Shown one piece after another: positions 27,908-37,378 of a DNA stretch of 64,000 bases (its first letter is position 1; each line of letters begins with the position of its first letter). The position numbers and the translations under genes are program-made. This DNA comes from Rhizobium anhuiense (GTDB lineage: Bacteria; Pseudomonadota; Alphaproteobacteria; Rhizobiales; Rhizobiaceae). The notes under the pieces are model-generated. The model was not told the DNA's origin and did no database searches. It saw only the letters and a program-made list of their open reading frames with translations. The DNA lies in assembly GCF_003985145.1 (NCBI RefSeq), contig NZ_ML133522.1, positions 248,001-312,000 of the forward strand. The letters are read 5' to 3'.

Positions 27908-28020
27908 GCAAAAAAAGAGGGCCACCGGAAAACCAGGGCCCTTGTAATTGTGAAGGTCAAAAACCTCCAGAGGGGAACAGCTAATGCGGTGGTACTGGGA
28001 GAGAAACCACAAGATGCATC
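27908..28020 (-). ncRNA. abcR: AbcR-type trans-acting sRNA, copy A
   Basis: About 113 nt on the minus strand. It is one of two tandem copies with a 223-224-base period. The RNA would contain two anti-Shine-Dalgarno stretches (CUCUCCCAGU and GUUCCCCUCU) and end in the hairpin AGGGCC...GGCCCU followed by CUUUUUUU. Two tandem sRNA genes next to lsrB and an ArsR-type gene is the arrangement I recall for AbcR1/AbcR2 (alpha-r15) in Sinorhizobium and Agrobacterium, which repress ABC-transporter mRNAs through Hfq. The 5' end is estimated from conservation; which copy is AbcR1 or AbcR2 is not decided. Confidence 0.85.
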
Positions 28021-28029
28021 AGCTGAGAT

Positions 28030-28087
28030 GGATATGGTGCTTCCTTGAGCAGGTTTCAATGCTTTTTTGTGCATGTCTGCTATGCGC
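28030..28087 (-). promoter_or_regulatory. Conserved promoter and upstream dyad of sRNA copy A
   Basis: On the minus strand CACCATATC (28031-28039) lies about 11 bases upstream of the inferred start. A dyad, GCATG-N5-TATGC on the plus strand, lies 47-67 bases upstream (28067-28087). Both elements recur at the same distances before copy B. The T-N11-A shape and position suit a LysR-type site, most simply for LsrB. Confidence 0.55.
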
Positions 28088-28130
28088 GGCACAATTTTTT
28101 TGCGGTGCGGCATTTCCCTGGGCAAGCAAG

Positions 28131-28244
28131 GCAAAAAAAGAGGGCCACTGGAAAACCAGGGCCCTTATAAGTGTGAAGGTCAAAAACCTCCAGAGGGGAA
28201 CAGCTAATGCGGTGGAACTGGGAGGAAAAGCCACCATGTGCATC
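28131..28244 (-). ncRNA. abcR: AbcR-type trans-acting sRNA, copy B
   Basis: About 114 nt on the minus strand, with close similarity to copy A across the whole predicted transcript. The stretch from the CCACCGCAUUAGCUG region through GUUCCCCUCUGGAGG and the terminator is nearly identical. The 5' arm differs more but keeps a CCUCCCAGU anti-SD motif. In the terminator stem a G in copy A is A here, turning a G-U into an A-U pair. It lies 104 bases downstream of the lsrB stop. Function is by homology to AbcR sRNAs. Confidence 0.85.
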
Positions 28245-28254
28245 AGCTATGTGC

Positions 28255-28311
28255 GATATGGTGGTTTAATGGGCAAACGGCAACCCTCATTTGTGCATGC
28301 CAGTCATGCGC
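28255..28311 (-). promoter_or_regulatory. Conserved promoter and upstream dyad of sRNA copy B
   Basis: CACCATATC (minus strand, 28255-28263) and the dyad GCATG-CCAGT-CATGC (within 28291-28311) stand at the same distances (11 and 47 bases) from the inferred start as in copy A. In this copy the dyad arms are perfect. A LysR-type activator is the likely ligand. Confidence 0.55.
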
Positions 28312-28348
28312 CTTCTGCATAGTATGCAAAACGTCGACAAAATCGGGC

Positions 28349-29245
28349 TTAAAAGTTCCAGTTTCTAGCCTTGCTGACGATGAAATCGCGGAAGGCCTTC
28401 AGCTTGGCGGCGTTCTTGATTTCATCGGGATAGCAGAAATACGTATCGAAGGAGGGGACGTCGGCATTGATCGCCAGCTGAATCAGGCCGGGGTCGCGAC
28501 CGACGATGTAATCCGGCAGGCAGGCGACGCCGATGCCGAGCAGGGCGGCTCGCTTGATCGAGGTCTGGCTGTTGATCTGCAGATGCGGGATGCGCTTGTT
28601 GTCGGACGAGCGGCCAGCGACCTCCAGCCAGTTGACGTCGAGCAGGTAGCTCGGCGCCGGCTCGCCGAAGGTGATGATGCGGTGATTGTCGAGATCCTCG
28701 ATCTTCTGCGGCTCGCCATGGCGGTTGATATAGGACGGAGCCGCATAGACGTGCATGTGCACGGTGAAGAGCTTGCGCTGGATGAGGTCGGATTGCTGCG
28801 GCTGGCGCAGGCGAATCGCGCAGTCGGCATGGCGCATGTTCACATCCACTTCCTCGTTGTCGAGGATCAGCTGGATCTGCACATCGGGATAGAGCTGCAG
28901 GAATTCCTGGATCTTGTCGGTCAGCCAGCCCTGGCCGAGACCGACCGTCGTCGTGACGCGCAGCTTGCCGGACGGCGTCTCGGTCGTCTCGGTGAGCTGC
29001 ATCTTCACGGTTTCGAGCTTCAGCAGCACGTCGTGGGCGGTGCGATAAAGCAGTTCGCCCTGCTCCGTCAGAATCAGGCCGCGCGCATGGCGGTGAAACA
29101 GCTTGGTGCCGACATCCTGCTCCAGCGCGCTTACCTGGCGGCTGATGGCGGATTGGGACAGATGCAGTTTATCCGCCGCATGCGTGAACGAACCCGCCTC
29201 GGCAGCTGCGTGGAAAATACGCAGCTTGTCCCAATCCAATGGCAT
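28349..29245 (-). CDS. lsrB: LysR-family regulator LsrB (VtlR homologue)
   Basis: A 298-residue LysR regulator beginning MPLDWDKLRIFHAAAEAGSF. The winged helix continues with DKLHLSQSAISRQVSALEQ; the effector domain holds Cys142, Cys242 and Cys271. In Sinorhizobium and Agrobacterium LsrB lies between trxB and the AbcR sRNAs and responds to oxidative stress; the Brucella orthologue VtlR activates an AbcR sRNA. The same arrangement is present here. trxB ends 22 bases upstream, so the two may be cotranscribed. The ATG at 29245 is preferred to one five codons upstream. Confidence 0.9.
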   Translation of the reverse strand: MPLDWDKLRIFHAAAEAGSFTHAADKLHLSQSAISRQVSALEQDVGTKLFHRHARGLILTEQGELLYRTAHDVLLKLETVKMQLTETTETPSGKLRVTTTVGLGQGWLTDKIQEFLQLYPDVQIQLILDNEEVDVNMRHADCAIRLRQPQQSDLIQRKLFTVHMHVYAAPSYINRHGEPQKIEDLDNHRIITFGEPAPSYLLDVNWLEVAGRSSDNKRIPHLQINSQTSIKRAALLGIGVACLPDYIVGRDPGLIQLAINADVPSFDTYFCYPDEIKNAAKLKAFRDFIVSKARNWNF

Positions 29246-29267
29246 TCCCCCACCCCTCATGCCGATC

Positions 29268-30242
29268 TTACTCCGCGGCCACGGCGACGGGCATGTGGCC
29301 CGTCAGATATCGCTCGGCTTCCAGTGCTGCCATGCAGCCCAGGCCGGCGGCGGTGATCGCCTGGCGGAACGTGTCGTCGGTCACGTCGCCCGCAGCATAC
29401 ACCCCCTCCAGGCTGGTCGCGGTCGAATCCGGTGCGGTCCAGAGATAGCCATTGTCCTTCAGCTTCAGTTTGTCCTTGAAGAGCTCGGTTGCCGGCGCGT
29501 GGCCGATGGCGACGAAGACGCCGTCGATCGTAACCTCGGTGATCGCCCCGGTACGCGTGTCGCGCAGGCGGGCGCCGGATACGGATTGCGGCATCGGCGG
29601 CTTGGCCGGCGTGCCGGTGATCTCTGCCACTTCGGTGTTCCACAGCACCTTGACATTGTCCTTGGAGAACAGACGCTCCTGCAGGATCTTCTCGGCCCGG
29701 AAGAAATCGCGGCGGTGCACTACGGTGACCGACTTGGCGATGTTGGAGAGATAGAGCGCCTCTTCGACGGCGCTGTTGCCGCCGCCGACAACGATCACAT
29801 CCTTGTTGCGATAGAAGAAGCCGTCGCAGGTGGCGCAAGCCGAAACGCCGAATCCCTGGAAATGCTGTTCGCTCTCGATGCCGAGCCATTTGGCCTTGGC
29901 ACCGGTGGCGATGATCAGTGTATCCGCGGTCCAGACCTGGCCGCTGTCGGTGCGGGCGACGAAGGGACGCTGGTTCATGTCGACTTCGGTCACGAGATCG
30001 TTGACGATCTCGGCGCCGACATGTTTTGCCTGCTGCAGCATCTGTTCCATCAGCCAGGGACCCTGGATCGGATCGGCAAAGCCCGGATAATTCTCCACAT
30101 CGGTGGTGATCATCAGCTGGCCGCCCTGTTCGAGACCGGCGATCAAAACCGGTTTCAGCATGGCGCGCGCGGCATAGACCGCGGCAGTATAGCCTGCGGG
30201 TCCGGAACCGATGATGAGCACCTTGGTATGGCGGGCGGGCAT
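29268..30242 (-). CDS. trxB: Thioredoxin reductase
   Basis: A 324-residue FAD/NADPH enzyme. It has the FAD motif IIGSGPAGYTAAVYAARA, the redox-active Cys pair SACATCDGFFYR, the NADPH motif VVGGGNSAVEEALYLS and the C-terminal FAD segment VYAAGDVTDDTFRQAITAAGLG. It transfers electrons from NADPH to thioredoxin in the cytoplasm. It diverges from the Lrp-type regulator at 30474 and is followed by the redox-linked regulator lsrB, a conserved rhizobial pair. Confidence 0.95.
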   Translation of the reverse strand: MPARHTKVLIIGSGPAGYTAAVYAARAMLKPVLIAGLEQGGQLMITTDVENYPGFADPIQGPWLMEQMLQQAKHVGAEIVNDLVTEVDMNQRPFVARTDSGQVWTADTLIIATGAKAKWLGIESEQHFQGFGVSACATCDGFFYRNKDVIVVGGGNSAVEEALYLSNIAKSVTVVHRRDFFRAEKILQERLFSKDNVKVLWNTEVAEITGTPAKPPMPQSVSGARLRDTRTGAITEVTIDGVFVAIGHAPATELFKDKLKLKDNGYLWTAPDSTATSLEGVYAAGDVTDDTFRQAITAAGLGCMAALEAERYLTGHMPVAVAAE

Positions 30243-30473
30243 GTCATTTCCTTTCGACTGGCAGGAGGGCGGCGGCTAAGTGGTGATTGCGGCCGTTTCG
30301 CGGTCCATGGGCCATTTATGAACGTCCAATGCTTTTATTCAAGGGCAGCCTTGCGTTACCAACAAGGCAAATCGCCAGGATGTGCAAGAATCCGTCATCG
30401 GCGTGAAACATTCTTGCGTATTCCGCCGCTTTATATAGAAGCTCCCCGCGGAGAATTAAAGAAAGGCAATGAT

Positions 30474-30941
30474 GTGGGTCGCGCCGAACTCGACGTCATC
30501 GACATAAAGATACTCCGGGAGCTGCAGGCCGACGGCCGCATGACCAATGTGGAGCTCGCCGATCGCGTCGGCATCTCGGCGCCGCCCTGCCTGCGCCGGG
30601 TGCGCAAGCTCGAGGAAGCCGGCATCATCGAGGGCTATCACGCGATGCTGAACAGCCCGAAGCTCGGCTTCGACCTCGTCGCTTTCTGCATGGTTGGCCT
30701 CAAGCACCAGTCGGAAGGCAATCTCAAGGCCTTTGCCGCCGCCACCACCGAATGGCCGCTGGTGCGTCAGGCGTGGATGGTCTCCGGCGACAGCGATTTC
30801 CTGCTGCATTGCGTGGCGGAGAACCTCACCCGCTTCCAGGATTTCGTCATCGAGGTGCTGACGGCGAACGAACATGTCGATACCGTGCGCACCATGCTGA
30901 CGATCCGGCAGGTGAAGAAGCTGGGACTGGTGGAAGTCTAG
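30474..30941 (+). CDS. Lrp/AsnC-family regulator
   Basis: A 155-residue Lrp-type regulator. The N-terminal helix-turn-helix is LDVIDIKILRELQADGRMTNVELADRVGISAPPCLRRVRKLEEAGII, and the C-terminal RAM effector domain runs from about residue 65 (GFDLVAFCMVGLKHQ) to the end. GTG at 30474 is the start, since AAAGG lies eight bases before it; the frame runs far upstream through the antisense of trxB, which is not coding. It diverges from trxB. Confidence 0.88.
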   Translation: MGRAELDVIDIKILRELQADGRMTNVELADRVGISAPPCLRRVRKLEEAGIIEGYHAMLNSPKLGFDLVAFCMVGLKHQSEGNLKAFAAATTEWPLVRQAWMVSGDSDFLLHCVAENLTRFQDFVIEVLTANEHVDTVRTMLTIRQVKKLGLVEV

Positions 30942-30962
30942 ACTCCCAATTGCTCCCGTCCA

Positions 30963-32309
30963 TTACTTGCGCGAGATATAGCCGCCCCGGTTGATGCCGT
31001 GGCGCTGGAGCTTGTCGTAGAACGTCTTTCTCGGAATACCGAGAGCTTCGATGGTGCGGCGCACGTCGCCGTCATTGGCCGACAGCGTGTCGCGGATGAT
31101 CTCCGCCTCGTAGCGTTCCAGTCGTTCGGGAAGCGTGGCGCCCGCCGGCTGCGCAGGGACCACTGCCGCTCCACCGCCTTCCACACCAAGCACCACGCGT
31201 TCGGCATAATGCGAGAGTTCGCGGACATTGCCGGGCCATGTATGCGAGGCGAGATGCTGCCGCACACCGGGCGAAAGCGGCGGGACCTCGCGGCGAAACC
31301 GCTCCGCGGCACGGGCGGCGAAATGGGAGAACAGCAGCGGAATATCGTCGCGGCGTTCTCGCAGCGGCGGAATGGAGATCGTCACAACATTCAGCCTGTA
31401 ATAGAGATCCTCGCGAAAATCGCCGCGCACCGAGGGATCCCCGAGGTCGATCTTGGCAGCCGCGACAACGCGAAGATCGACCGGGCGCACCTCGTTGGTG
31501 CCGAGCGGCGTGATCTCGCGCATCTCCAGCACTCGCAGCATCTTGACCTGCGTGGCGGCCGGCATGCTCTCGATCTCGTCGAGGAAAAGCGTGCCGCCGC
31601 TTGCATGTTCGATGCGGCCCGTGCGGCGCTTCTGAGCGCCGGTAAAGGCGCCGGCTTCGTGGCCGAACAGTTCGCTTTCGATGACGGTTTCGGGCAGAGC
31701 GCCACAGTTGAGCGCCACGAAATTGCCCTTCCGGCGGTGGCTCCACTGATGCAGGATCTGGGCAACCACTTCCTTGCCGCTGCCCGTTTCGCCGGCGACC
31801 AGCACGTCCACATCGGTATCGGCGATATGGCGAAGAATGTTTCTCAAGTTTTCCATGACAGGCGTCTGGCCGATCAGCGGCAAGTTCTCCTGCGCATCCT
31901 CGGCTGCTTTGCGCAGCATGCGGTTCTCCAGAACAAGCCGCCGCTTCTCGCTGGCGCGACGCACGCTTTGGACGAGCCGATCGGCTGCAAAAGGCTTAGC
32001 AATGAAATCATAGGCGCCGTCCTGGATCGCCTGAACGGCCATCGGAATATCGCCGTGGCCGGTCATCAGGATCACCGGCAGGTCGGCATCCATTCCCTGC
32101 AGCGTGGCGAAGAGCTGCAGTCCATCGATCTCCGGCATGCGGATATCGGTGACGACGGGGCCGGCGAAGTCGGCCGGCAGCTGCGCCAGCGCGGCTTTCG
32201 CCCCGTCATAGGCGGACACGGTGAAACCGGCGAGTTCGAGCGTCTGGGCGGTGGCGCGGCGCAGGTCCTTGTCGTCGTCGATCAGCGCAACGGGGCTCAG
32301 TGTGTCCAT
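30963..32309 (-). CDS. dctD: C4-dicarboxylate response regulator, sigma-54 activator
   Basis: A 448-residue NtrC-type activator. The receiver (about 5-120) has IDDDKD and phospho-acceptor Asp in [12 protein letters not shown]; the AAA+ domain has Walker A GETGSGKE and the sigma-54 contact loop GAFTGAQ; the C-terminus is a Fis-type helix-turn-helix ([21 protein letters not shown]). Phosphorylated by DctB, it activates dctA from the upstream dyads near 34177-34224. It follows dctB by four bases. Confidence 0.96.
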   Translation of the reverse strand: MDTLSPVALIDDDKDLRRATAQTLELAGFTVSAYDGAKAALAQLPADFAGPVVTDIRMPEIDGLQLFATLQGMDADLPVILMTGHGDIPMAVQAIQDGAYDFIAKPFAADRLVQSVRRASEKRRLVLENRMLRKAAEDAQENLPLIGQTPVMENLRNILRHIADTDVDVLVAGETGSGKEVVAQILHQWSHRRKGNFVALNCGALPETVIESELFGHEAGAFTGAQKRRTGRIEHASGGTLFLDEIESMPAATQVKMLRVLEMREITPLGTNEVRPVDLRVVAAAKIDLGDPSVRGDFREDLYYRLNVVTISIPPLRERRDDIPLLFSHFAARAAERFRREVPPLSPGVRQHLASHTWPGNVRELSHYAERVVLGVEGGGAAVVPAQPAGATLPERLERYEAEIIRDTLSANDGDVRRTIEALGIPRKTFYDKLQRHGINRGGYISRK

Positions 32310-32313
32310 GAGC

Positions 32314-34182
32314 TCAAGCCTTCCTCAGATGAACGATGAACCGGCTTCCCCCGCTGTCGCTGACGACCTCCATCCGGCCGCCGTAATCGCCGACGATATC
32401 CTTGGAGATGACCAGCCCCAGGCCGAGACCGCTCTCTTTCGAGGTGTTGAACGGGGTGAACAGGCCTTTGCGGATTTCAGGCGGAATGCCGGGGCCATTG
32501 TCGGCGACCGTCACCGTTATCATCTCCGCATCGGCTGACGTTCTGACCTCGACGCGGCCCTCTCCGGCCTTCGGCGCCACCGCCTCCAGGGCATTCTGAA
32601 GCAAGTTGATCAGCACCTGTTCGAGACGGATCCGGTTTCCCATCACCTGCAGCTCAGGCGGCGGCAAGTCGATGTCGAGCAAATCCATGCGCCCGGCAAA
32701 CCGGCTGCGCAACAGCATCACAGCACCCTCGATGACGTCCTTCAATCCTGTCGGTTCGGCGCTGCCTCGGCCTTTGCGGGCAAAGGTCTTCAGCTCTTCG
32801 GTGATCGCACCTATGCGCTCCGTCAGCGCCGCAATGCTTTCGAGATTTTCGCCGGCTGGCGCCGCCTGGCCGCGATCGAGGAAGGTGCGGGCATTGTCTG
32901 CATAGGCACGGATGGTCGCCACCGGCTGATTGATCTCATGAGCGACGCCGGCCGCCACCTGGCCCAGGATGGCCAGCCGGTTGGCCTGCACCAGATCCTG
33001 CTGCACCGCCTGCAGCTTCTGCTCCGTGCTCTTATGGCCGATGATTTCGGCCTGCAGCCGGTCCCGCGCCTGGCTGAGATCCAGCGTCCGTTCGACTACC
33101 CGCCGTTCCAGTTCCTCCCGCGCCTGCTGTTCTCTGGATATCCGCAGGGTGATCGCATGCCGGCGGCGCAACAGGAAGGCTGCTGCCGCCAGCAGAGGCA
33201 AGAGGATGAGCAAGGCCAGCATGCGGGCTTCGCGAATTCCCGCATCGACGGACGGCCCGAGCGTCACGAGATGCTGCAGCTGCCATCCGGTGGCCGGAAC
33301 CGGCATCCCGACATCGAGAAACCTGGTTTTTCCGGCATCGCCGGGCATGACGATCTCAACGACGTCAAGGCCGTCCCCGAGGTTCCTGATAAGATCGAGC
33401 GGCAGGGGCTGAAGCGGCGCAGCGCCGAATTGAAGGCTTTCGCGGATCGCAGTCAGCCGGTCTTCGGCGATCCGGCCGATCGTCATGAACCGCCATGATG
33501 GAAGACTGGTGATGAGGACGATGCCGCGCTCGTCAACGACATAGGACGGGGTGCCCGAGGCATTCCAATCCGCCTCGACGTCGTCGAATTCGACCTTGAC
33601 CACGACGACACCCAGCAGGCCATTGCTGCCCGAAATCCGCTGGGAGATATAGAGGCCCGGCTTCTTGCTGACCGTGCCAAGTGCGAAGTGCTCGGCCTGT
33701 CCTCGTTCGACTGCCCCTTGGAAATACTCGCGGAAGCGGTAGTCATTGCCGACGAAGCTCGTCGGTTCGCGCCAGTTGCTGGCCGAAACCGCCATGCCGT
33801 CCTTGTCGATGACATAGATGACGGCGGCCTTCGTGCCCGCCGCCAAATTTTCCAGCTTCTGACTGAGCCGCTCGAACGCGCCGGCATCCTTTCCGGCCAG
33901 CGCCGCGGCGAGTGCTGCGTCCTGCGACAGAACGAAGGGAAGCGCCCGGTATTTTTCGAGAACCGTGCGCAGCAAAGCCGCATTCAGTCTCGCATCCATG
34001 CGGGCCTGTTCCTCAAGGGCGGCCTCCGCCCGGTGCCGGCCGATCTCGCCGCCAGCCCAGAGGCTTGCGACGACGGCGAGGAGGGCGAACACGGCATAGG
34101 TCCACCACATCCGGTGGATCCGGTGCTGCAGGGGCAGGGAAGGCCACAATTTCGGCGACACGGACATGGCGGATTTGTGCAT
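32314..34182 (-). CDS. dctB: C4-dicarboxylate sensor kinase
   Basis: A 622-residue membrane sensor. An N-terminal span (about 28-45) and another near 320 bracket a large periplasmic Cache-type sensor ([21 protein letters not shown]); a coiled coil leads to the H-box [20 protein letters not shown] and the HATPase motifs [12 protein letters not shown] and [18 protein letters not shown]. DctB senses succinate, fumarate and malate together with DctA. The start at 34182 gives the length I recall for the R. leguminosarum protein, but it overlaps a DctD site; ATG at 34167 is an alternative. Ribosome sites are weak for both. Confidence 0.95.
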   Translation of the reverse strand: MHKSAMSVSPKLWPSLPLQHRIHRMWWTYAVFALLAVVASLWAGGEIGRHRAEAALEEQARMDARLNAALLRTVLEKYRALPFVLSQDAALAAALAGKDAGAFERLSQKLENLAAGTKAAVIYVIDKDGMAVSASNWREPTSFVGNDYRFREYFQGAVERGQAEHFALGTVSKKPGLYISQRISGSNGLLGVVVVKVEFDDVEADWNASGTPSYVVDERGIVLITSLPSWRFMTIGRIAEDRLTAIRESLQFGAAPLQPLPLDLIRNLGDGLDVVEIVMPGDAGKTRFLDVGMPVPATGWQLQHLVTLGPSVDAGIREARMLALLILLPLLAAAAFLLRRRHAITLRISREQQAREELERRVVERTLDLSQARDRLQAEIIGHKSTEQKLQAVQQDLVQANRLAILGQVAAGVAHEINQPVATIRAYADNARTFLDRGQAAPAGENLESIAALTERIGAITEELKTFARKGRGSAEPTGLKDVIEGAVMLLRSRFAGRMDLLDIDLPPPELQVMGNRIRLEQVLINLLQNALEAVAPKAGEGRVEVRTSADAEMITVTVADNGPGIPPEIRKGLFTPFNTSKESGLGLGLVISKDIVGDYGGRMEVVSDSGGSRFIVHLRKA

Positions 34183-34224
34183 TTTTCTGCACGAAACGCA
34201 AATGGATTTGTGCGGATTTCCGCA
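34177..34224 (+). promoter_or_regulatory. DctD upstream activator dyads
   Basis: Two inverted repeats upstream of dctA: GTGCA...TGCAC (34177-34192) and TGCGGA-TT-TCCGCA (34211-34224). Their centres are 33 bases apart and about 80-120 bases before the sigma-54 promoter, matching the known arrangement of tandem DctD sites. Confidence 0.8.
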
Positions 34225-34299
34225 TTGCTTAATTAGCTGTCAGCAGCCCCGTAAATTTTTCATTAATAAATTCAATCTGTTGGTTGGTCGGCGTGAAAC

Positions 34300-34314
34300 T
34301 GGCACGGTGATTGC
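34300..34314 (+). promoter_or_regulatory. Sigma-54 promoter of dctA
   Basis: TGGCACGGTGATTGC is a near-consensus -24/-12 element (TGGCAC-N5-TTGC), 94 bases before the dctA ATG. An IHF-like AT-rich segment (34255-34283) lies between it and the DctD dyads. Confidence 0.9.
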
Positions 34315-34407
34315 GAAGGAGATGGCAACAACGGCTGAGCTGTTGGACTTGAAGCGAACGGCTCGGGAGGCCGGAGTTCGTTCCGGGCGAGCCATTAGGA
34401 GGACATC

Positions 34408-35742
34408 ATGATCGCAGCACCACTCGATGCAGTCGCAGGCAGCAAGGGCAAGAAGCCCTTTTATAGCCATCTTTACGTTCAGGTTCTCGTGGCCATTGCT
34501 GCGGGTATCCTTCTCGGCCATTTCTACCCCGAACTCGGCACCCAGCTGAAGCCGCTCGGCGATGCCTTCATCAAGCTCGTCAAGATGATCATCGCCCCGG
34601 TCATCTTCCTGACCGTCGCGACCGGCATTGCCGGCATGAGCGATCTGCAGAAGGTTGGCCGTGTCGCCGGCAAGGCGATGCTGTACTTCCTGACCTTCTC
34701 GACATTGGCGCTCATCATCGGCCTGATCGTCGCCAACGTCGTCCAGCCTGGCGCCGGCATGAACATCGATCCGGCCTCGCTGGATCCGGCCGCCGTCGCC
34801 ACCTTTGCCGCCAAGGCGCATGAGCAGAGCATCGTCGGCTTCCTCACCAATATCATCCCGACGACGATTGTCGGCGCCTTTGCCGATGGCGATATTCTGC
34901 AGGTCCTGTTCTTCTCGGTGCTCTTCGGCATCGCGCTCGCCATGGTCGGCGAAAAGGGCGAGCAGGTCGTCAATTTCCTGAATTCCCTGACGGCTCCCGT
35001 CTTCAAGCTCGTCGCCATCCTCATGAAGGCTGCCCCGATCGGCGCCTTCGGCGCCATGGCATTCACCATCGGCAAGTACGGCGTCGGATCGATCGCCAAC
35101 CTCGCCATGCTGATCGGCACCTTCTACGTCACCTCTCTGCTCTTCGTCTTCATCGTTCTCGGCGCCGTCGCCCGCTACAACGGCTTCTCGATCGTGGCGC
35201 TGTTGCGCTACATCAAGGAAGAGCTGCTGCTGGTTCTCGGCACCTCGTCTTCGGAGGCGGCGCTTCCGGGCCTGATGAACAAGATGGAAAAGGCCGGCTG
35301 CAAGCGCTCGGTCGTCGGCCTCGTCATCCCCACAGGCTATTCCTTCAATCTCGACGGCACCAACATCTACATGACGCTGGCTGCACTCTTCATTGCCCAG
35401 GCAACCGGCATCCATCTCTCCTGGGGTGACCAGATCCTGCTGCTCCTGGTGGCGATGCTGAGCTCCAAGGGTGCCGCAGGCATCACCGGCGCCGGCTTCA
35501 TCACCCTGGCAGCGACGCTCTCCGTCGTCCCCTCCGTACCGGTCGCCGGCATGGCGCTCATCCTCGGCATCGATCGTTTCATGTCGGAATGCCGGGCGCT
35601 GACCAACCTTGTCGGCAATGCGGTTGCAACGATCGTCGTGGCACGCTGGGAAAATGAGCTGGATACGGCGCAGCTGGCCGCGGCGCTGGACGGCCAGACA
35701 AGCGAGGACGCTCCGGCTGCCGGGCTCCAGCCGGCCGAGTAA
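34408..35742 (+). CDS. dctA: C4-dicarboxylate:H+/Na+ symporter
   Basis: A 444-residue inner-membrane transporter of the dicarboxylate/amino acid:cation symporter (GltP-like) family. Visible are the serine-rich loop [14 protein letters not shown], the NLDGTNIYM motif and the [20 protein letters not shown] hairpin. It imports succinate, fumarate and malate and is essential for supplying bacteroids in nodules. It is divergent from dctB and expressed from a sigma-54 promoter. GGAGGACATC before the ATG is the ribosome site. A terminator follows at 35779. Confidence 0.97.
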   Translation: MIAAPLDAVAGSKGKKPFYSHLYVQVLVAIAAGILLGHFYPELGTQLKPLGDAFIKLVKMIIAPVIFLTVATGIAGMSDLQKVGRVAGKAMLYFLTFSTLALIIGLIVANVVQPGAGMNIDPASLDPAAVATFAAKAHEQSIVGFLTNIIPTTIVGAFADGDILQVLFFSVLFGIALAMVGEKGEQVVNFLNSLTAPVFKLVAILMKAAPIGAFGAMAFTIGKYGVGSIANLAMLIGTFYVTSLLFVFIVLGAVARYNGFSIVALLRYIKEELLLVLGTSSSEAALPGLMNKMEKAGCKRSVVGLVIPTGYSFNLDGTNIYMTLAALFIAQATGIHLSWGDQILLLLVAMLSSKGAAGITGAGFITLAATLSVVPSVPVAGMALILGIDRFMSECRALTNLVGNAVATIVVARWENELDTAQLAAALDGQTSEDAPAAGLQPAE

Positions 35743-35778
35743 TCGGCCAGGACGTTCACAGTCTTGAAAATCCTGCAG

Positions 35779-35810
35779 CGGCCCGTTCTTCAGCGGGCCG
35801 TTTCTCTTTT
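35779..35810 (+). terminator. Intrinsic terminator of dctA
   Basis: CGGCCCG (35779-35785) and CGGGCCG (35794-35800) form a perfect 7-bp stem with an 8-base loop, followed by TTTCTCTTTT. It lies 37 bases after the dctA stop and may also act on the convergent lpcC. Confidence 0.88.
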
Positions 35811-35815
35811 CTGCT

Positions 35816-36874
35816 TCAGCCGCGGTTGTCGCCGAGCAGGCTGTTGTAAACGGCGGCGATCGCGCCTGCTTCCTTCTCCAGCGCGAAATTCGCCCTGACA
35901 TGCCGCAGCGCATTTTCGCCATGCGCAATCGCCAAGGCGGGATCGGTGATATAGGGCGCGATTGCCCGCGTCAGCGCCTCGCCATCGCCGGCGGCAACGA
36001 CCGAACCCGTCTCGCCCTCAACGATGAGCTCGGCGTAGGCGCCCGCATCCGATGCCACCACCGCGGTGCGCGAAGCCATGGCTTCAAGCGGCGTCAGGCC
36101 GAAGCCCTCGTTGCGGGAGGGCGCGACGTAAAGCGTCAGGCGGCGATACCAGATCTTGATGTCGGGCACTTCGCCGAGAAAGAGGATACGGTCGCTAAGC
36201 CCGGCGGCGGCGACATCGGCCTTGAGCTTGTCACCGAATGCCGCATGCTCCGCCGTCACGCGGCCGGAGACGATCGCTGTCCATTCCGGATTCTGCGGCA
36301 GCAGTTCGATCATCGCTTTGACGAAAAGATCGGTGCCCTTCTGGTGGCGCACGCGGCCGAAACAGCCGATAAGATGGCGTCCGGGCAGGCCGGTGGCGGC
36401 GATGCCGTCCTCTGCCGTTTCCGGCGGATGAAAGAGGGCAAGGTCGACGCCGTGCTGGATGACCGTGTGCGGCACCTCGAGGAACGAGCCGGAACGGTCG
36501 CTGGTCGCGATGACGGCGTCCATGCGGCGGATCAGCCATTTCGTATAGGCGGTGTGGCGGCGTTGGGCAGCCGAGGTGAAGAGCAGCTTCAGCGGCATGC
36601 GCATGAGATGGCGAAGCAGGATGCCGACGGCCATCTCGTTGTTGCGGCGCGCGTGCCAGACACGCTGGCGCCGGCGTGCCGGCGGGCGCCAGAGGCCAAG
36701 AAGCTGGCGCCACCTCAGTTTCGGCAGGCCTTCCGGCAGGCCGGGGCCAAGGGTTGCGATCTTTATGCCGAGCCGGATCTGGCAGGGAATGAGCTGAACA
36801 ATGGTCGACGTGACGCCGGAGAGCCGGCGCTTGAAATTGGGCGCGATGATCTCGACGTCACGCATATCGGGCAA
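35816..36874 (-). CDS. lpcC: LPS core mannosyltransferase, LpcC/LpsB type
   Basis: A 352-residue GT4-type glycosyltransferase. It opens MPDMRDVEIIAPNFKRRLSGVTST, much like the start I recall for Sinorhizobium LpsB, and has the donor-binding FGRVRHQKGTDLFVKA and E-x7-E motif SRNEGFGLTPLEAMAS. In R. leguminosarum LpcC adds the core mannose from GDP-mannose onto Kdo2-lipid IVA. It follows greA by 27 bases and is convergent with dctA. The start is TTG at 36874; ATG at 36865 is the alternative. Core LPS is needed for normal symbiosis. Confidence 0.87.
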   Translation of the reverse strand: MPDMRDVEIIAPNFKRRLSGVTSTIVQLIPCQIRLGIKIATLGPGLPEGLPKLRWRQLLGLWRPPARRRQRVWHARRNNEMAVGILLRHLMRMPLKLLFTSAAQRRHTAYTKWLIRRMDAVIATSDRSGSFLEVPHTVIQHGVDLALFHPPETAEDGIAATGLPGRHLIGCFGRVRHQKGTDLFVKAMIELLPQNPEWTAIVSGRVTAEHAAFGDKLKADVAAAGLSDRILFLGEVPDIKIWYRRLTLYVAPSRNEGFGLTPLEAMASRTAVVASDAGAYAELIVEGETGSVVAAGDGEALTRAIAPYITDPALAIAHGENALRHVRANFALEKEAGAIAAVYNSLLGDNRG

Positions 36875-36901
36875 GGGATAGGTCTCGCGGCTGGCGGGCG
36901 A

Positions 36902-37378
36902 TCAGCCCCAGGAAACCTGGAGGATTTCGTAGGCCTTGGAGCCGCCCGGCGCATTGACCTCGATGGAGTCGCCGACTTCCTTGCCGATCAGCGCACGGGC
37001 GATCGGCGAAGAGATGGAGATGCGGCCGGCCTTGACGTCGGCTTCCTGGTCGCCAACGATCTGATAAGTCTTTTCTTCCTCGGTGTCCTCGTCGACGAGC
37101 TTCACCTTGGCGCCGAACTTGATCTTGTCGCCCGACATCTTCGTGAGGTCGATGACCTCGGCACGCGCCGTCAGGTCTTCCAGTTCGCTGATGCGGCCTT
37201 CATTATGGCTCTGGGCTTCCTTGGCGGCGTGATATTCGGCGTTTTCGGAAAGGTCGCCATGAGCACGGGCTTCGGCGATCGCCTCGATGATTCGGGGGCG
37301 CTCCTCCTGCTGACGCCAGCGCAGCTCTTCCTGCAGCTTGACGAAACCACCCTGTGTCATCGGTACCTTTTCAACCAT
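36902..37378 (-). CDS. greA: Transcription elongation factor GreA
   Basis: A 158-residue protein. The N-terminal coiled coil ([26 protein letters not shown]) carries the acidic tip [18 protein letters not shown], and the C-terminal domain has [21 protein letters not shown]. GreA restarts arrested RNA polymerase by stimulating cleavage of the nascent RNA. The start is ATG at 37378, after GAAGGACAG; a longer frame to 37486 is not supported. The gene heads an operon with lpcC. Confidence 0.95.
   Translation of the reverse strand: MVEKVPMTQGGFVKLQEELRWRQQEERPRIIEAIAEARAHGDLSENAEYHAAKEAQSHNEGRISELEDLTARAEVIDLTKMSGDKIKFGAKVKLVDEDTEEEKTYQIVGDQEADVKAGRISISSPIARALIGKEVGDSIEVNAPGGSKAYEILQVSWG

Noticed and set aside
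27470..28012. Minus-strand frames running through the sRNA genes
   Set aside because: They overlap arsR in another frame and the sRNA terminators. The duplicated non-coding pattern explains this DNA better.
27908..28244. Possible CRISPR or transposon repeat
   Set aside because: Only two units of about 224 bases, each with a promoter-like element and terminator; no spacers, no inverted ends and no cas or transposase genes.
29103..30473. N-terminal extension of the Lrp-type regulator into trxB
   Set aside because: The extra 450 residues are the antisense of trxB. The Lrp domain starts at the GTG at 30474 with a ribosome site.
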